NCBI GenBank assembly: GCA_003136915.1
Contig: PLEB01000175.1
Coordinates: 1 to 5,539, forward strand
DNA: 5,539 bases
From: Chitinophagaceae bacterium
Lineage (GTDB): Bacteria; Bacteroidota; Bacteroidia; Chitinophagales; Chitinophagaceae
Direction of reading: 5' to 3'
The translations under genes were made by a program, and so were the position numbers. This document shows positions 1 through 5,539 of the stretch, piece after piece (within the stretch, counting starts at the first letter, position 1; every line of letters starts with the position of its first letter). The notes under the pieces were generated by a model. The model saw only the letters and a list, made by a program, of their open reading frames with translations. It did no database searches and was not told the origin of the DNA.

Positions 1-401
1 ACGGGATCAGTTTGGACAGTTCTCAAAAAGATGCCTGGGGGCTGCCCATCGTTCACATTCAATTCAAATACGGAGACAACGAGGGCGCCATGAGAAAAGA
101 TATTGAGCAAACCTCGGTGGAGATGCTGGAAAAAGCAGGCTTTCACGATATTCAGGGATTTAATTATGATCAGCCGGGAGGAACTGCCGTGCACGAAATG
201 GGCACCATGCGCATGGGCAGGGATCCTGCCAGTTCAGTACTCAATGGTTTTAACCAGGTGCATGCCGTGAAAAATTTATTCGTTACCGATGGGAGTTGCA
301 TGACCTCCTCCGCCTGGCAAAACCCCTCACTTACTTATATGGCGCTTACTGCAAGAGCTTGTAATTACGCCGTGAATGAAATGAAGAAAGGAAATCTTTA
401 G
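1..401 (+). CDS. GMC-family flavin oxidoreductase, C-terminal fragment (5' end outside window)
   Basis: This is the last 132 or so residues of a GMC (glucose-methanol-choline) oxidoreductase, an FAD enzyme that oxidises an alcohol or sugar hydroxyl. The frame is open to the left edge (first full codon at 3), so no start is present; the TTG at 12 is internal. The fragment is the GMC C-terminal domain. It holds HEMGTMRMG (His codon 192-194), the FVTDGS strand and QNPSLTYMALTARA (Asn codon 321-323). By family knowledge the His and Asn are the catalytic pair facing the flavin; a His/Asn pair rather than His/His occurs in pyranose oxidase and cholesterol oxidase. Bacteroidota homologues often sit beside a gluconate 2-dehydrogenase subunit 3-like gene, which would lie off the left edge here. 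The substrate cannot be assigned from this fragment. The stop shares bases with the stop of the convergent porin gene. Confidence 0.93.
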   Translation, partial: GISLDSSQKDAWGLPIVHIQFKYGDNEGAMRKDIEQTSVEMLEKAGFHDIQGFNYDQPGGTAVHEMGTMRMGRDPASSVLNGFNQVHAVKNLFVTDGSCMTSSAWQNPSLTYMALTARACNYAVNEMKKGNL

Positions 402-1735
402 AAATATACGTGCACCCGGGCGGAAATGACATGCACGGGGCCACGGTCGGCATTATACGCAGGATGTAAAACAAATTGGTAGTCGGCCGTGGCATATACT
501 GTTTCTAAAAGCTTAACCTGATAAAAAATCTCAGTAATATTTTCCCTTTTATAATTTGGTAATTTGCCGTCCCCGATCATGAATCCATAACCTCCTATAT
601 TCAGGAAATCCCGGTGATCCTTCGAAATTCCGTTAGAAAGAATCGAAATGGCAATATTATCCGATGTTCTGTTTCTTCCGATGCCATAATAGCGGAGACC
701 GGCACTTGCGGTGTTGTCAATCTCTGCAAATGCCCAAGTGGCTGTTTTCCCATCGTTCCAGCCGGCGCGGAAAAAAGCTTTCAAACGATCGCTGAATGCC
801 TGATCGGCATTTAAGCCCAGACCAAACTTTTTCCCGCCGTAGGCCTTACCATAGATTGCATCCAGTGTAGTATCGGTGCCATTCAGAAAATCATTGATCG
901 CCGTCCTGTATGCAGGCGCCTTTGAAGTATTGTAATAAAAAAGAAGACGCGCCGAACCCGGATGCTGCTGAATGCTATAGTTTTTTTGCAGTTCAATCGT
1001 TTCTTCATTTGTTTTGGCATAATTAAAATTCAGTGTGGGTCCGTTGGAATAGGTAGGAAGAAGGGCGGTGCCTGCCCTAAGCGCCCAACCCGGCCGGTAA
1101 TATTCAATGACCAATCCGTAGGTATACCCGCGCGTGTTGGCCGCATAATCATAGGCCCCGTTATTCATCAGAGCCCAGTTCATAAAATCTGACCGGGGAT
1201 CATGGCTCACTGCATTCTGATCAAAATAGTCCGACATGCCGAATTTACCCACGTTGATGGATATGCGAGAATTGGAGACCTGGTCTTTTACCTGATTCAT
1301 CCCATCTTCCCGGTTATCCATATGTCCCTTATCCAGGTTGATGTCTTGCCGGAAGAAAATCCTGGCTACATACACTACGGGCTTGGCATCCCCAATGCGG
1401 AAAGTCTCTCCGTTTGGAAAACCCGCAATTCCCCTCGTTGTGCTTAGCCCTTCGCCACCTGTCATTTCGGGATCGAAATAGAGAGCAGCTCCATTCCACA
1501 ATTTTCTTCCTATATAAGCCGTGCTAGTGACGGAATATGCCTTCTCAGCATCCGGCTGAAGGCTGTTGGTTCCGCTGTACGGAGCATGAAATGGTGGATG
1601 GTACTGGAGGATACCTGTAAACTGAAAATGAAAGCTCCAACCTGAATCCTTCAACAGGGCATCTCCGGTCTGAGCATACAGATCCGGGGAAAAAAAGCAT
1701 AAAACCAGCGCTGTTATCATCCAAATTGGTCTCAT
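398..1735 (-). CDS. Carbohydrate-selective outer membrane porin, OprB family
   Basis: Complete 445-residue protein predicted to form an outer-membrane beta-barrel for passive uptake of sugars. Residues 1-21 are a signal peptide: Arg2, a hydrophobic core, then LYA before Gln22, a type I cleavage site. The only Cys in this segment (13) lacks a lipobox. OprB-type landmarks follow: LWNGAALYFDPEMTGG (80-94) and GIAGFPNGETFRIGD (102-116), GKFGMSDYFDQN (163-174), DFMNWALMNNGAYDYAA (183-199) with TRGYTYG (201-207), and the terminal NADRGPV (428-434). The chain ends in VHVYF, the C-terminal aromatic expected for barrel assembly by BamA. Length fits the family. Start at 1735 is supported by the signal peptide and a promoter box 17 bases upstream; no Shine-Dalgarno is visible. 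It is convergent with the GMC oxidoreductase, suggesting but not proving a shared role in sugar oxidation. Specificity is unknown. Confidence 0.9.
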   Translation of the reverse strand: MRPIWMITALVLCFFSPDLYAQTGDALLKDSGWSFHFQFTGILQYHPPFHAPYSGTNSLQPDAEKAYSVTSTAYIGRKLWNGAALYFDPEMTGGEGLSTTRGIAGFPNGETFRIGDAKPVVYVARIFFRQDINLDKGHMDNREDGMNQVKDQVSNSRISINVGKFGMSDYFDQNAVSHDPRSDFMNWALMNNGAYDYAANTRGYTYGLVIEYYRPGWALRAGTALLPTYSNGPTLNFNYAKTNEETIELQKNYSIQQHPGSARLLFYYNTSKAPAYRTAINDFLNGTDTTLDAIYGKAYGGKKFGLGLNADQAFSDRLKAFFRAGWNDGKTATWAFAEIDNTASAGLRYYGIGRNRTSDNIAISILSNGISKDHRDFLNIGGYGFMIGDGKLPNYKRENITEIFYQVKLLETVYATADYQFVLHPAYNADRGPVHVISARVHVYF

Positions 1736-1751
1736 AAATTCAAAAACTGTG

Positions 1752-1759
1752 CAAAAGTA
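1752..1759 (-). promoter_or_regulatory. Putative Bacteroidota -7 promoter box for the porin gene
   Basis: The minus strand reads TACTTTTG, a perfect match to the Bacteroidota sigma-factor consensus TAnnTTTG. It lies 16 bases upstream of the porin ATG, so transcription would start roughly 10 bases before the start codon. A TTTG lies further upstream, but only 11 bases from this box rather than the usual 19 or so, so the -33 element is weak. The box is inside the 59-base prmC-porin gap, so the porin can probably be transcribed independently of prmC. Confidence 0.5.
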
Positions 1760-1794
1760 AAGGGATTGGACAAATGAACCTTGTTAGAATATTA

Positions 1795-2649
1795 TTATAA
1801 ATGTACCCTGAGCATCCTGTTTTTCCCAGAGAAGTCCTTACGGAGCTCTGTGGCAAATCCATTTTCCCGGTACCAATTCACCACATCTGCGGCGAAATCA
1901 TGGTGTAATTCCAGAAAGAGTCTTCCGCCGGAAAGTAATTTTTGCCGGCTAAACTGGCCAATCAATTTATAAAAGAGGATTGGATCCGCATCAGGAACAA
2001 AAAGAGCCAGTTCGGGTTCGAAAAGTTTTACGTGCTTATCCAGTGCAGCTTTCTGGTTTTCCGGAATATATGGCGGATTGCTGATGATGAGGTTAAACCC
2101 GGGTATTTTTTCCCAGGAGGAAATATCCCTGATATCAAATGAAAAAAATCCGATTTCTACATCATTGGCCACTGCATTTTTCCGGGCAACGGCCAGTGCA
2201 TCCAGACTAATATCGCAGGCCATGATCTGCAATTCTTTCCTTTTCTTCGCCATGCTGACAGAAATACAACCACTTCCTGCTCCAATATCCAGGACCATTA
2301 AACCCTGCGAAGCCTCGGATTGCAAATCTGCCAGGGCCCATTCCACCAGCTCCTCGGTTTCAGGACGGGGAATTAGCACGTTTTCATCCACATAAAACCT
2401 AAGCCCCGCAAACCATGCCTCGCCCAGCACATATTGCAATGGTCTGTGTTCCGAAAGTTCAGCAAGCCAATGTTGAAACAGATCCGACTGTGAAGTCTCA
2501 AATGCATCTTGCTTGTGGATCAGTCGCGCACTTCCGGACATTCCCGTGATCTTTTCCATTACCAAAGAACTAATAGATGCCGCTTCGCGATCGTCGTAGA
2601 TGTTGACGAGCGTGGAGATTAATTGCCGGTTTGCTTCATCAATAGTCAT
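1795..2649 (-). CDS. prmC: Peptide chain release factor N5-glutamine methyltransferase
   Basis: Cytoplasmic SAM-dependent enzyme (HemK/PrmC) that methylates the Gln of the GGQ motif in release factors RF1 and RF2, increasing termination efficiency. The 284-residue product matches family length (E. coli PrmC has 277). It has an N-terminal helical release-factor-binding region (about 1-85), RPETEELVE (95-103), the SAM-binding loop DIGAGSGCIS (121-130) and the catalytic NPPY (191-194) that holds the target Gln. The PENQKAALDKHVKLFEPELA tail after NPPY is also typical. The open frame extends upstream to 3006, but that part lies antisense to ribD and resembles nothing in the family, so I start at 2649 (MTIDEANRQL). 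ATG at 2661 (MFATMTID) is possible, but the promoter box covers it. Two in-frame TAA codons end the gene. It diverges from ribD, which is also found in other Bacteroidota as far as I recall. Confidence 0.94.
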   Translation of the reverse strand: MTIDEANRQLISTLVNIYDDREAASISSLVMEKITGMSGSARLIHKQDAFETSQSDLFQHWLAELSEHRPLQYVLGEAWFAGLRFYVDENVLIPRPETEELVEWALADLQSEASQGLMVLDIGAGSGCISVSMAKKRKELQIMACDISLDALAVARKNAVANDVEIGFFSFDIRDISSWEKIPGFNLIISNPPYIPENQKAALDKHVKLFEPELALFVPDADPILFYKLIGQFSRQKLLSGGRLFLELHHDFAADVVNWYRENGFATELRKDFSGKNRMLRVHL

Positions 2650-2654
2650 GGTGG

Positions 2655-2662
2655 CAAACATA
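2655..2662 (-). promoter_or_regulatory. Putative -7 promoter box for prmC, placed for a leaderless transcript
   Basis: The minus strand reads TATGTTTG, a perfect TAnnTTTG match. Only five bases (CCACC) separate it from the prmC ATG at 2649. In this promoter class transcription starts a few bases after the box, so the mRNA would begin at or within a couple of bases of the start codon. No TTTG is seen at the usual -33 distance. The box also argues against the in-frame ATG at 2661, which it overlaps. Confidence 0.45.
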
Positions 2663-2682
2663 CAATGAATTAAATTGCGGGC

Positions 2683-3780
2683 ATGCTTCCCGATTCCACA
2701 ACCATGGCCGAAAAGCCTGCTGATGTTTTGCAGGAAACTTTTATGCGAAGGTGTCTTCAGCTGGCAATGATCGCTTCTGGAAACACGGCACCCAATCCAA
2801 TGGTAGGTGCGGTGCTTGTTCACGGTCAAAGGATTATTGGTGAGGGCTATCATGAGTATTTTGGGGGCCCACATGCTGAAGTCAGTTGCATTCATTCGGT
2901 AAAGGCGGCAGATAAATCGCTGATCCCGGAGTCCACCCTTTATGTTTCCCTGGAACCTTGCGCTCATCATGGGAAAACCCCTCCCTGTGCGGACCTGATC
3001 ATCCAAGAAAAGATCCAGCAGGTTGTTGTGGCTTGTCGCGATCCTTTTCCGGAAGTGGATGGAAAAGGCATGAATAAATTATTGGCAAATCAGGTTGAAC
3101 TTATTTTTCCAATGATGGAGTGGGAGGCAATTGAAACCAATCGCAGGTTCTTTACTTTTCATCAACTCCGGCGACCCTTTGTTATCCTGAAATGGGCTGA
3201 GTCAGCAAACCATAAAATGGCCGGCGGGCTGGGTGAGCGGTCTTATATTTCCAATGCATATTCCAATCGCCAGGTACATAAATGGAGAAGCGAAGAGGCG
3301 GCCGTGCTCGTGGGTACACAAACGGCAATGCTCGATGATCCTTTACTCACTAACCGATTATGGACAGGAAAAAATCCGGTAAGGATAGTCCTCGATAAAA
3401 ATCTCCGGCTTCCCGGTTCCTTACATCTTTTTGATGGATCCGTTCCAACCGTGATAGTCAATACCAAACAGGAAAGCTCTTCGGGAAATCTTCAATATAA
3501 AAAAATTGATCCGGAAAAACCGCTCATTCCGGCTATCATGTCTGCATTGTATTCCATGAATCTGCTCAGCGTATTGGTGGAAGGTGGCTCAAGATTGCTA
3601 CAAACATGGATTGACTCCGGAATATGGGACGAGTGCAGGGTAATTACGAATAATGAACTCGAAATAAAGGATGGCTCCCCTTCACCGGCTTTGAAGGACA
3701 AGATTCTCTTTAATTCGGAAACTTATTTTTCTGATACGATACACTACTACCGGAATAAAGAGGCCAGCAGGCCATGTTGA
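2683..3780 (+). CDS. ribD: Bifunctional diaminohydroxyphosphoribosylaminopyrimidine deaminase / 5-amino-6-(5-phosphoribosylamino)uracil reductase
   Basis: Cytoplasmic enzyme for two successive riboflavin-pathway steps: deamination of the pyrimidine made by GTP cyclohydrolase II, then NADPH reduction of its ribosyl group. The N-terminal deaminase domain (about 20-145) has NTAPNPMVGAV (34-44), HAE (64-66; His zinc ligand, Glu proton shuttle) and PCAHHGKTPPC (92-102), which supplies the two Cys zinc ligands. The reductase domain (about 164-355) has RPFVILKWAES (164-174), ISNAYSNRQVHKWRSEEAAV (189-208), DDPLLTNRL and VLVEGGSRLL (297-306), the last being nucleotide binding. The usual S-x-D-G of the substrate loop reads SANHKMA here, which is odd. 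Length (365) matches the family (E. coli 367). The start is uncertain: 2683 is the first ATG after an in-frame stop at 2671, while ATG 2704 would give 358 residues; neither has a Shine-Dalgarno. It diverges from prmC across about 33 bases. Confidence 0.95.
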   Translation: MLPDSTTMAEKPADVLQETFMRRCLQLAMIASGNTAPNPMVGAVLVHGQRIIGEGYHEYFGGPHAEVSCIHSVKAADKSLIPESTLYVSLEPCAHHGKTPPCADLIIQEKIQQVVVACRDPFPEVDGKGMNKLLANQVELIFPMMEWEAIETNRRFFTFHQLRRPFVILKWAESANHKMAGGLGERSYISNAYSNRQVHKWRSEEAAVLVGTQTAMLDDPLLTNRLWTGKNPVRIVLDKNLRLPGSLHLFDGSVPTVIVNTKQESSSGNLQYKKIDPEKPLIPAIMSALYSMNLLSVLVEGGSRLLQTWIDSGIWDECRVITNNELEIKDGSPSPALKDKILFNSETYFSDTIHYYRNKEASRPC

Positions 3781-3792
3781 ATTGATCGGTAA

Positions 3793-3975
3793 TTATTCCC
3801 GCGAAGGAAGAGGCGGTTCGGTTTCCTGCTGGTTCGGGAGCCAATCCAGATCTTTTTTTAGCAACTCGGTTAGTGCTGGATCATAACCGGTTTGACCGGC
3901 CCGGTCTATTTGCCGTTGCAGTGCTTTTGTCAATTCTGCAATCCGCTGGGAGAGTATTTCGGGGTTTAATGGCAT
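3793..3975 (-). CDS. Small protein of unknown function, 60 residues
   Basis: I do not recognise this protein. It starts MPLNPEILSQRIAELTKALQ and is mostly helical in character, with leucines and isoleucines in heptad-like spacing over residues 7-23, then a short turn (GQTGYDP, 27-33), a second amphipathic helix (33-46) and a proline- and glutamate-rich tail (about 50-60). It has no Cys, no signal peptide and no membrane segment, so a small cytosolic helical-hairpin protein is likely. Codon use is mixed and coding-like, and the frame fills the gap exactly between ribD (12 bases away, convergent) and the kinase gene (52 bases upstream, same strand). AGG directly abuts the ATG, too close for a normal ribosome site. 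It could be transcribed by read-through from the kinase gene. It is probably a real gene, but function and conservation cannot be judged here. Confidence 0.6.
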   Translation of the reverse strand: MPLNPEILSQRIAELTKALQRQIDRAGQTGYDPALTELLKKDLDWLPNQQETEPPLPSRE

Positions 3976-4003
3976 CCTGCAATATCGTATAATTATATTT
4001 AAT

Positions 4004-4029
4004 TGAAGTACCCGGCTTCACGCTTTTTT
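4004..4029 (+). terminator. Possible weak intrinsic terminator or hairpin between the kinase gene and the small gene
   Basis: TGAAG (4004-4008) and CTTCA (4016-4020) can form a 5-base-pair stem around a 7-base loop. On the + strand a run of six T follows three bases later (4024-4029), as in a short rho-independent terminator for transcription arriving from ribD. On the minus strand the same hairpin lies 8 bases after the kinase stop, but is followed by a mixed A/T stretch rather than a U tract. The stem is short, so this is only a candidate. Confidence 0.25.
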
Positions 4030-5317
4030 ATTGTGGATCCAAATCCGGGAGGCTGACGATGAAAGTGGAACCTTTTCCGGGGGAACTTTGTGCCGTGAGT
4101 GTTCCATTATGCCTTTCAACAATTTTTTTGCAGATCGACAGTCCGATGCCGGTCCCCTCAATATTATGATAACTGTGCAGGCGCTTAAATACAACAAAAA
4201 TTTCCTCTTTATATTTTTCATCAAACCCTATCCCGTTATCCCTGACGCTTATTCTGTGAATTGAACCTGATGATCCGTTTTTGAATCCGGAGGCAGGGTT
4301 GCTCAGAATTTCATCGCAGAAAACTTCAATATGTGGACGTTCATCTTTGCGGGAAAACTTGATGGAGTTGCTGATCAGGTTTTGAAATAACTGTCTGATC
4401 TGCGTCGGCAGTACAGCCAGGGCAGGCAGCGGCTTAACGGTAATCTCCGCTTCGACTCTTTTGATCTCCATTTCTAAATCCGATAAAACATCGTTCAATA
4501 AATCATTCAGGTTGGTCCGAATGAAATCCTCATCTGTATGGGTATTCCTGGAATATTTCAAAAGGTCGTTGATCAGCATTTGCATCCTGCCTGTGGCTTT
4601 GACAGAACGTTGCAGGTAATCTGCAATGGATGCATCCACCGTATTCCCTAATTTTTGGGAAATCATGTCATTGAAGAGCAATATCTTTCGCAGGGGTTCC
4701 TGAAGATCATGGGATGCAACAAATGCAAAACGGTCGAGCTCTTCATTGGTTGATTTTAGCTCTGAGTTGTTTTCTAGTAATTGTTCATTGAGCAAATGAA
4801 TACGCTGTTCGGAAATGCGGCGTTCCATGATTTCAATTTCCAGCGACTTGTTGATGGCCTTTAGTTTTTCTTCCTGTTGGACCAGTTCATTTGTTTTCCG
4901 GTATAATTCCACAAAAACACCCACTTTAAAACGGAGCAGGGCGGGGTCCACCGGTTTATGGATATAGTCCACTCCGCCCATTTTATAGCCTTTGAATATA
5001 AGATCTTCCCCATACTGGTATGCCGTTATGAAAATAATAGGAATATGTTTTAATTTATCCCTTTCATAAATGAGGGTTGCCGTTTCAAGACCATTCATAT
5101 GCGGCATCTGCACATCCATTAAGATCAGCGAAAAATCATGTTCTTTCAGGAGAAGTTTTAGAGCTGCTCTCCCGGAATTTGCTTTAACGACAGTAAAACC
5201 CTCTTTTTCCAGGATCGTTTCAATAGATAATAAATTATCCTCCCGGTCGTCCACCGCCAGTATTTTGATGGGCGTATTGACCCGAAACGTGCCGTTTTCA
5301 CTGCCTGCTGGATTCAT
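4028..5317 (-). CDS. Receiver-domain histidine kinase (REC - coiled coil - HisKA - HATPase_c)
   Basis: A 429-residue soluble signalling protein: no signal peptide or membrane segment is visible, so its input is probably phosphorylation by another kinase. The receiver domain (about 17-137) has the acidic pair in AVDDRED (21-27), phosphoacceptor Asp68 in LILMDVQMP, Thr98 in FITA and Lys121 in HKPVDP. A coiled coil follows (about 137-195). The dimerisation/phosphoacceptor domain has the H-box FVASHDLQEPLRK (199-211) with His203, in the bacteriophytochrome-like HisKA style. The ATPase domain has an N-box (QNLISNSIKF, 312-321), DNGIGF (360-365), an F-box (IFVVFKRLH) and GTGIGLSICKKIVERHNG (388-405). 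All residues needed for activity appear present. The start lies 6 bases after the stop of the upstream receiver gene with no Shine-Dalgarno, which points to cotranscription. The output partner is not in the window. Confidence 0.93.
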   Translation of the reverse strand: MNPAGSENGTFRVNTPIKILAVDDREDNLLSIETILEKEGFTVVKANSGRAALKLLLKEHDFSLILMDVQMPHMNGLETATLIYERDKLKHIPIIFITAYQYGEDLIFKGYKMGGVDYIHKPVDPALLRFKVGVFVELYRKTNELVQQEEKLKAINKSLEIEIMERRISEQRIHLLNEQLLENNSELKSTNEELDRFAFVASHDLQEPLRKILLFNDMISQKLGNTVDASIADYLQRSVKATGRMQMLINDLLKYSRNTHTDEDFIRTNLNDLLNDVLSDLEMEIKRVEAEITVKPLPALAVLPTQIRQLFQNLISNSIKFSRKDERPHIEVFCDEILSNPASGFKNGSSGSIHRISVRDNGIGFDEKYKEEIFVVFKRLHSYHNIEGTGIGLSICKKIVERHNGTLTAQSSPGKGSTFIVSLPDLDPQ

Positions 5318-5323
5318 GATCTG

Positions 5324-5539
5324 TTATTTATATAACCAAACGCGCATCAATGAGAGTAATTGGTCTATCTTAACTGGTTTTGTAATATAATCAGATGCGC
5401 CTGCTTCGATGCATTTCTCCCGGTCACCTTTCATGGCTTTGGCTGTTACGGCTATAATAGGCAGGTTATTGTTTTTGTGCTCCCTTCTGATTTTCTGTGT
5501 TGTTTCGTAGCCATCCATTTCCGGCATCATGATGTCCAT
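5324..5539 (-). CDS. C-terminal receiver domain, probably of a hybrid histidine kinase (5' end outside window)
   Basis: This is the last 71 residues of a protein whose start lies beyond the right edge; the ATG at 5537-5539 is very likely the internal Met that precedes the phosphoacceptor in receiver domains. Visible landmarks are [10 protein letters not shown], with the phosphoacceptor Asp at fragment residue 2, IIAVTAKAM with the conserved Thr32, and DYITKPV with Lys54. The protein ends soon after helix 5 ([11 protein letters not shown]) with no DNA-binding output domain. The [20 protein letters not shown] region and the [17 protein letters not shown] ending match terminal receivers of large hybrid kinases (family knowledge). 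A single-domain response regulator is the alternative. It is followed after 6 bases by the 429-residue receiver-kinase on the same strand, so the two probably form one operon and one phosphorelay. Confidence 0.85.
   Translation of the reverse strand: MDIMMPEMDGYETTQKIRREHKNNNLPIIAVTAKAMKGDREKCIEAGASDYITKPVKIDQLLSLMRVWLYK

Noticed and set aside
409..437. Inverted repeat CGTGCA / TGCACG near the 3' end of the porin gene
   Set aside because: The arms come from codons of two VHV tripeptides at the porin C-terminus, the loop is 17 bases and no clear U tract follows, so it is probably coincidental.
614..1447. Several + strand open frames of 66-81 codons opposite the porin gene
   Set aside because: They lie fully antisense to a well-supported porin and show no domain, signal or start context of their own.
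1942..2395. Two + strand open frames of 66 and 105 codons opposite prmC
   Set aside because: They are antisense shadows of the SAM-methyltransferase coding sequence and have no recognisable protein features.
2650..3006. N-terminal extension of the prmC frame by 119 residues, antisense to ribD
   Set aside because: It is antisense to the RibD deaminase domain, resembles no PrmC sequence, and the remaining 284 residues already match full family length.
3243..3701. Minus-strand open frames of 74 and 69 codons opposite ribD
   Set aside because: They are antisense to conserved RibD reductase motifs, with Ser- and Leu-rich composition typical of shadow frames.
3796..3816. Short CCGC...GCGG inverted repeat just after ribD
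   Set aside because: The stem is four base pairs with no T run after it and lies inside the small minus-strand gene, so a ribD terminator is not supported.
4018..4264. Short frames on both strands over the 3' end of the kinase gene
   Set aside because: They overlap the conserved ATPase motifs of the kinase in other frames and have no independent support.
5070..5390. + strand open frame of 106 codons opposite the receiver domain
   Set aside because: It spans the junction of two minus-strand genes that have intact receiver motifs, so it is a shadow frame.

Overview
The window looks like chromosomal DNA from a Bacteroidota bacterium, most likely a Chitinophaga- or Sphingobacterium-like lineage. 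The evidence is the close fit of each protein to Bacteroidota versions of its family (recalled, not searched), the near absence of Shine-Dalgarno sequences before starts, two perfect TAnnTTTG-type -7 promoter boxes, and a divergent prmC/ribD pair, which I recall from other Bacteroidota. No tRNA, rRNA, CRISPR array, insertion sequence or phage gene is visible. Coding density is very high and no gene-free stretch exceeds 60 bases.

Left part (1-1735): the C-terminal end of a GMC-family flavin oxidoreductase enters from the left edge on the + strand. It meets, tail to tail with shared stop-codon bases, a complete minus-strand OprB-type carbohydrate porin. Together they suggest sugar entry across the outer membrane and oxidation of sugars or alcohols in the periplasm, but the functional link is inference.

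Middle part (1795-3975): prmC (release-factor glutamine methyltransferase, minus) and ribD (bifunctional riboflavin deaminase/reductase, plus) diverge from a spacer of about 33 bases. The longest open frame for prmC runs far into ribD, but family alignment places its start at 2649. A minus-strand gene for a 60-residue protein of unknown function follows, convergent with ribD.

Right part (4028-5539): two minus-strand signalling genes lie 6 bases apart. The first transcribed, cut by the right edge, ends in a receiver domain of the kind found at the C-terminus of large hybrid histidine kinases. The second is a complete 429-residue protein with a receiver domain, a coiled coil and a histidine kinase core. 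They probably form one phosphorelay operon with more members beyond the window.

I see no clearly new biological system. The points most worth a second look are the apparently leaderless prmC promoter, the altered substrate-loop motif in the RibD reductase domain, the small orphan gene at 3793-3975, and the receiver-kinase operon running off the right edge.
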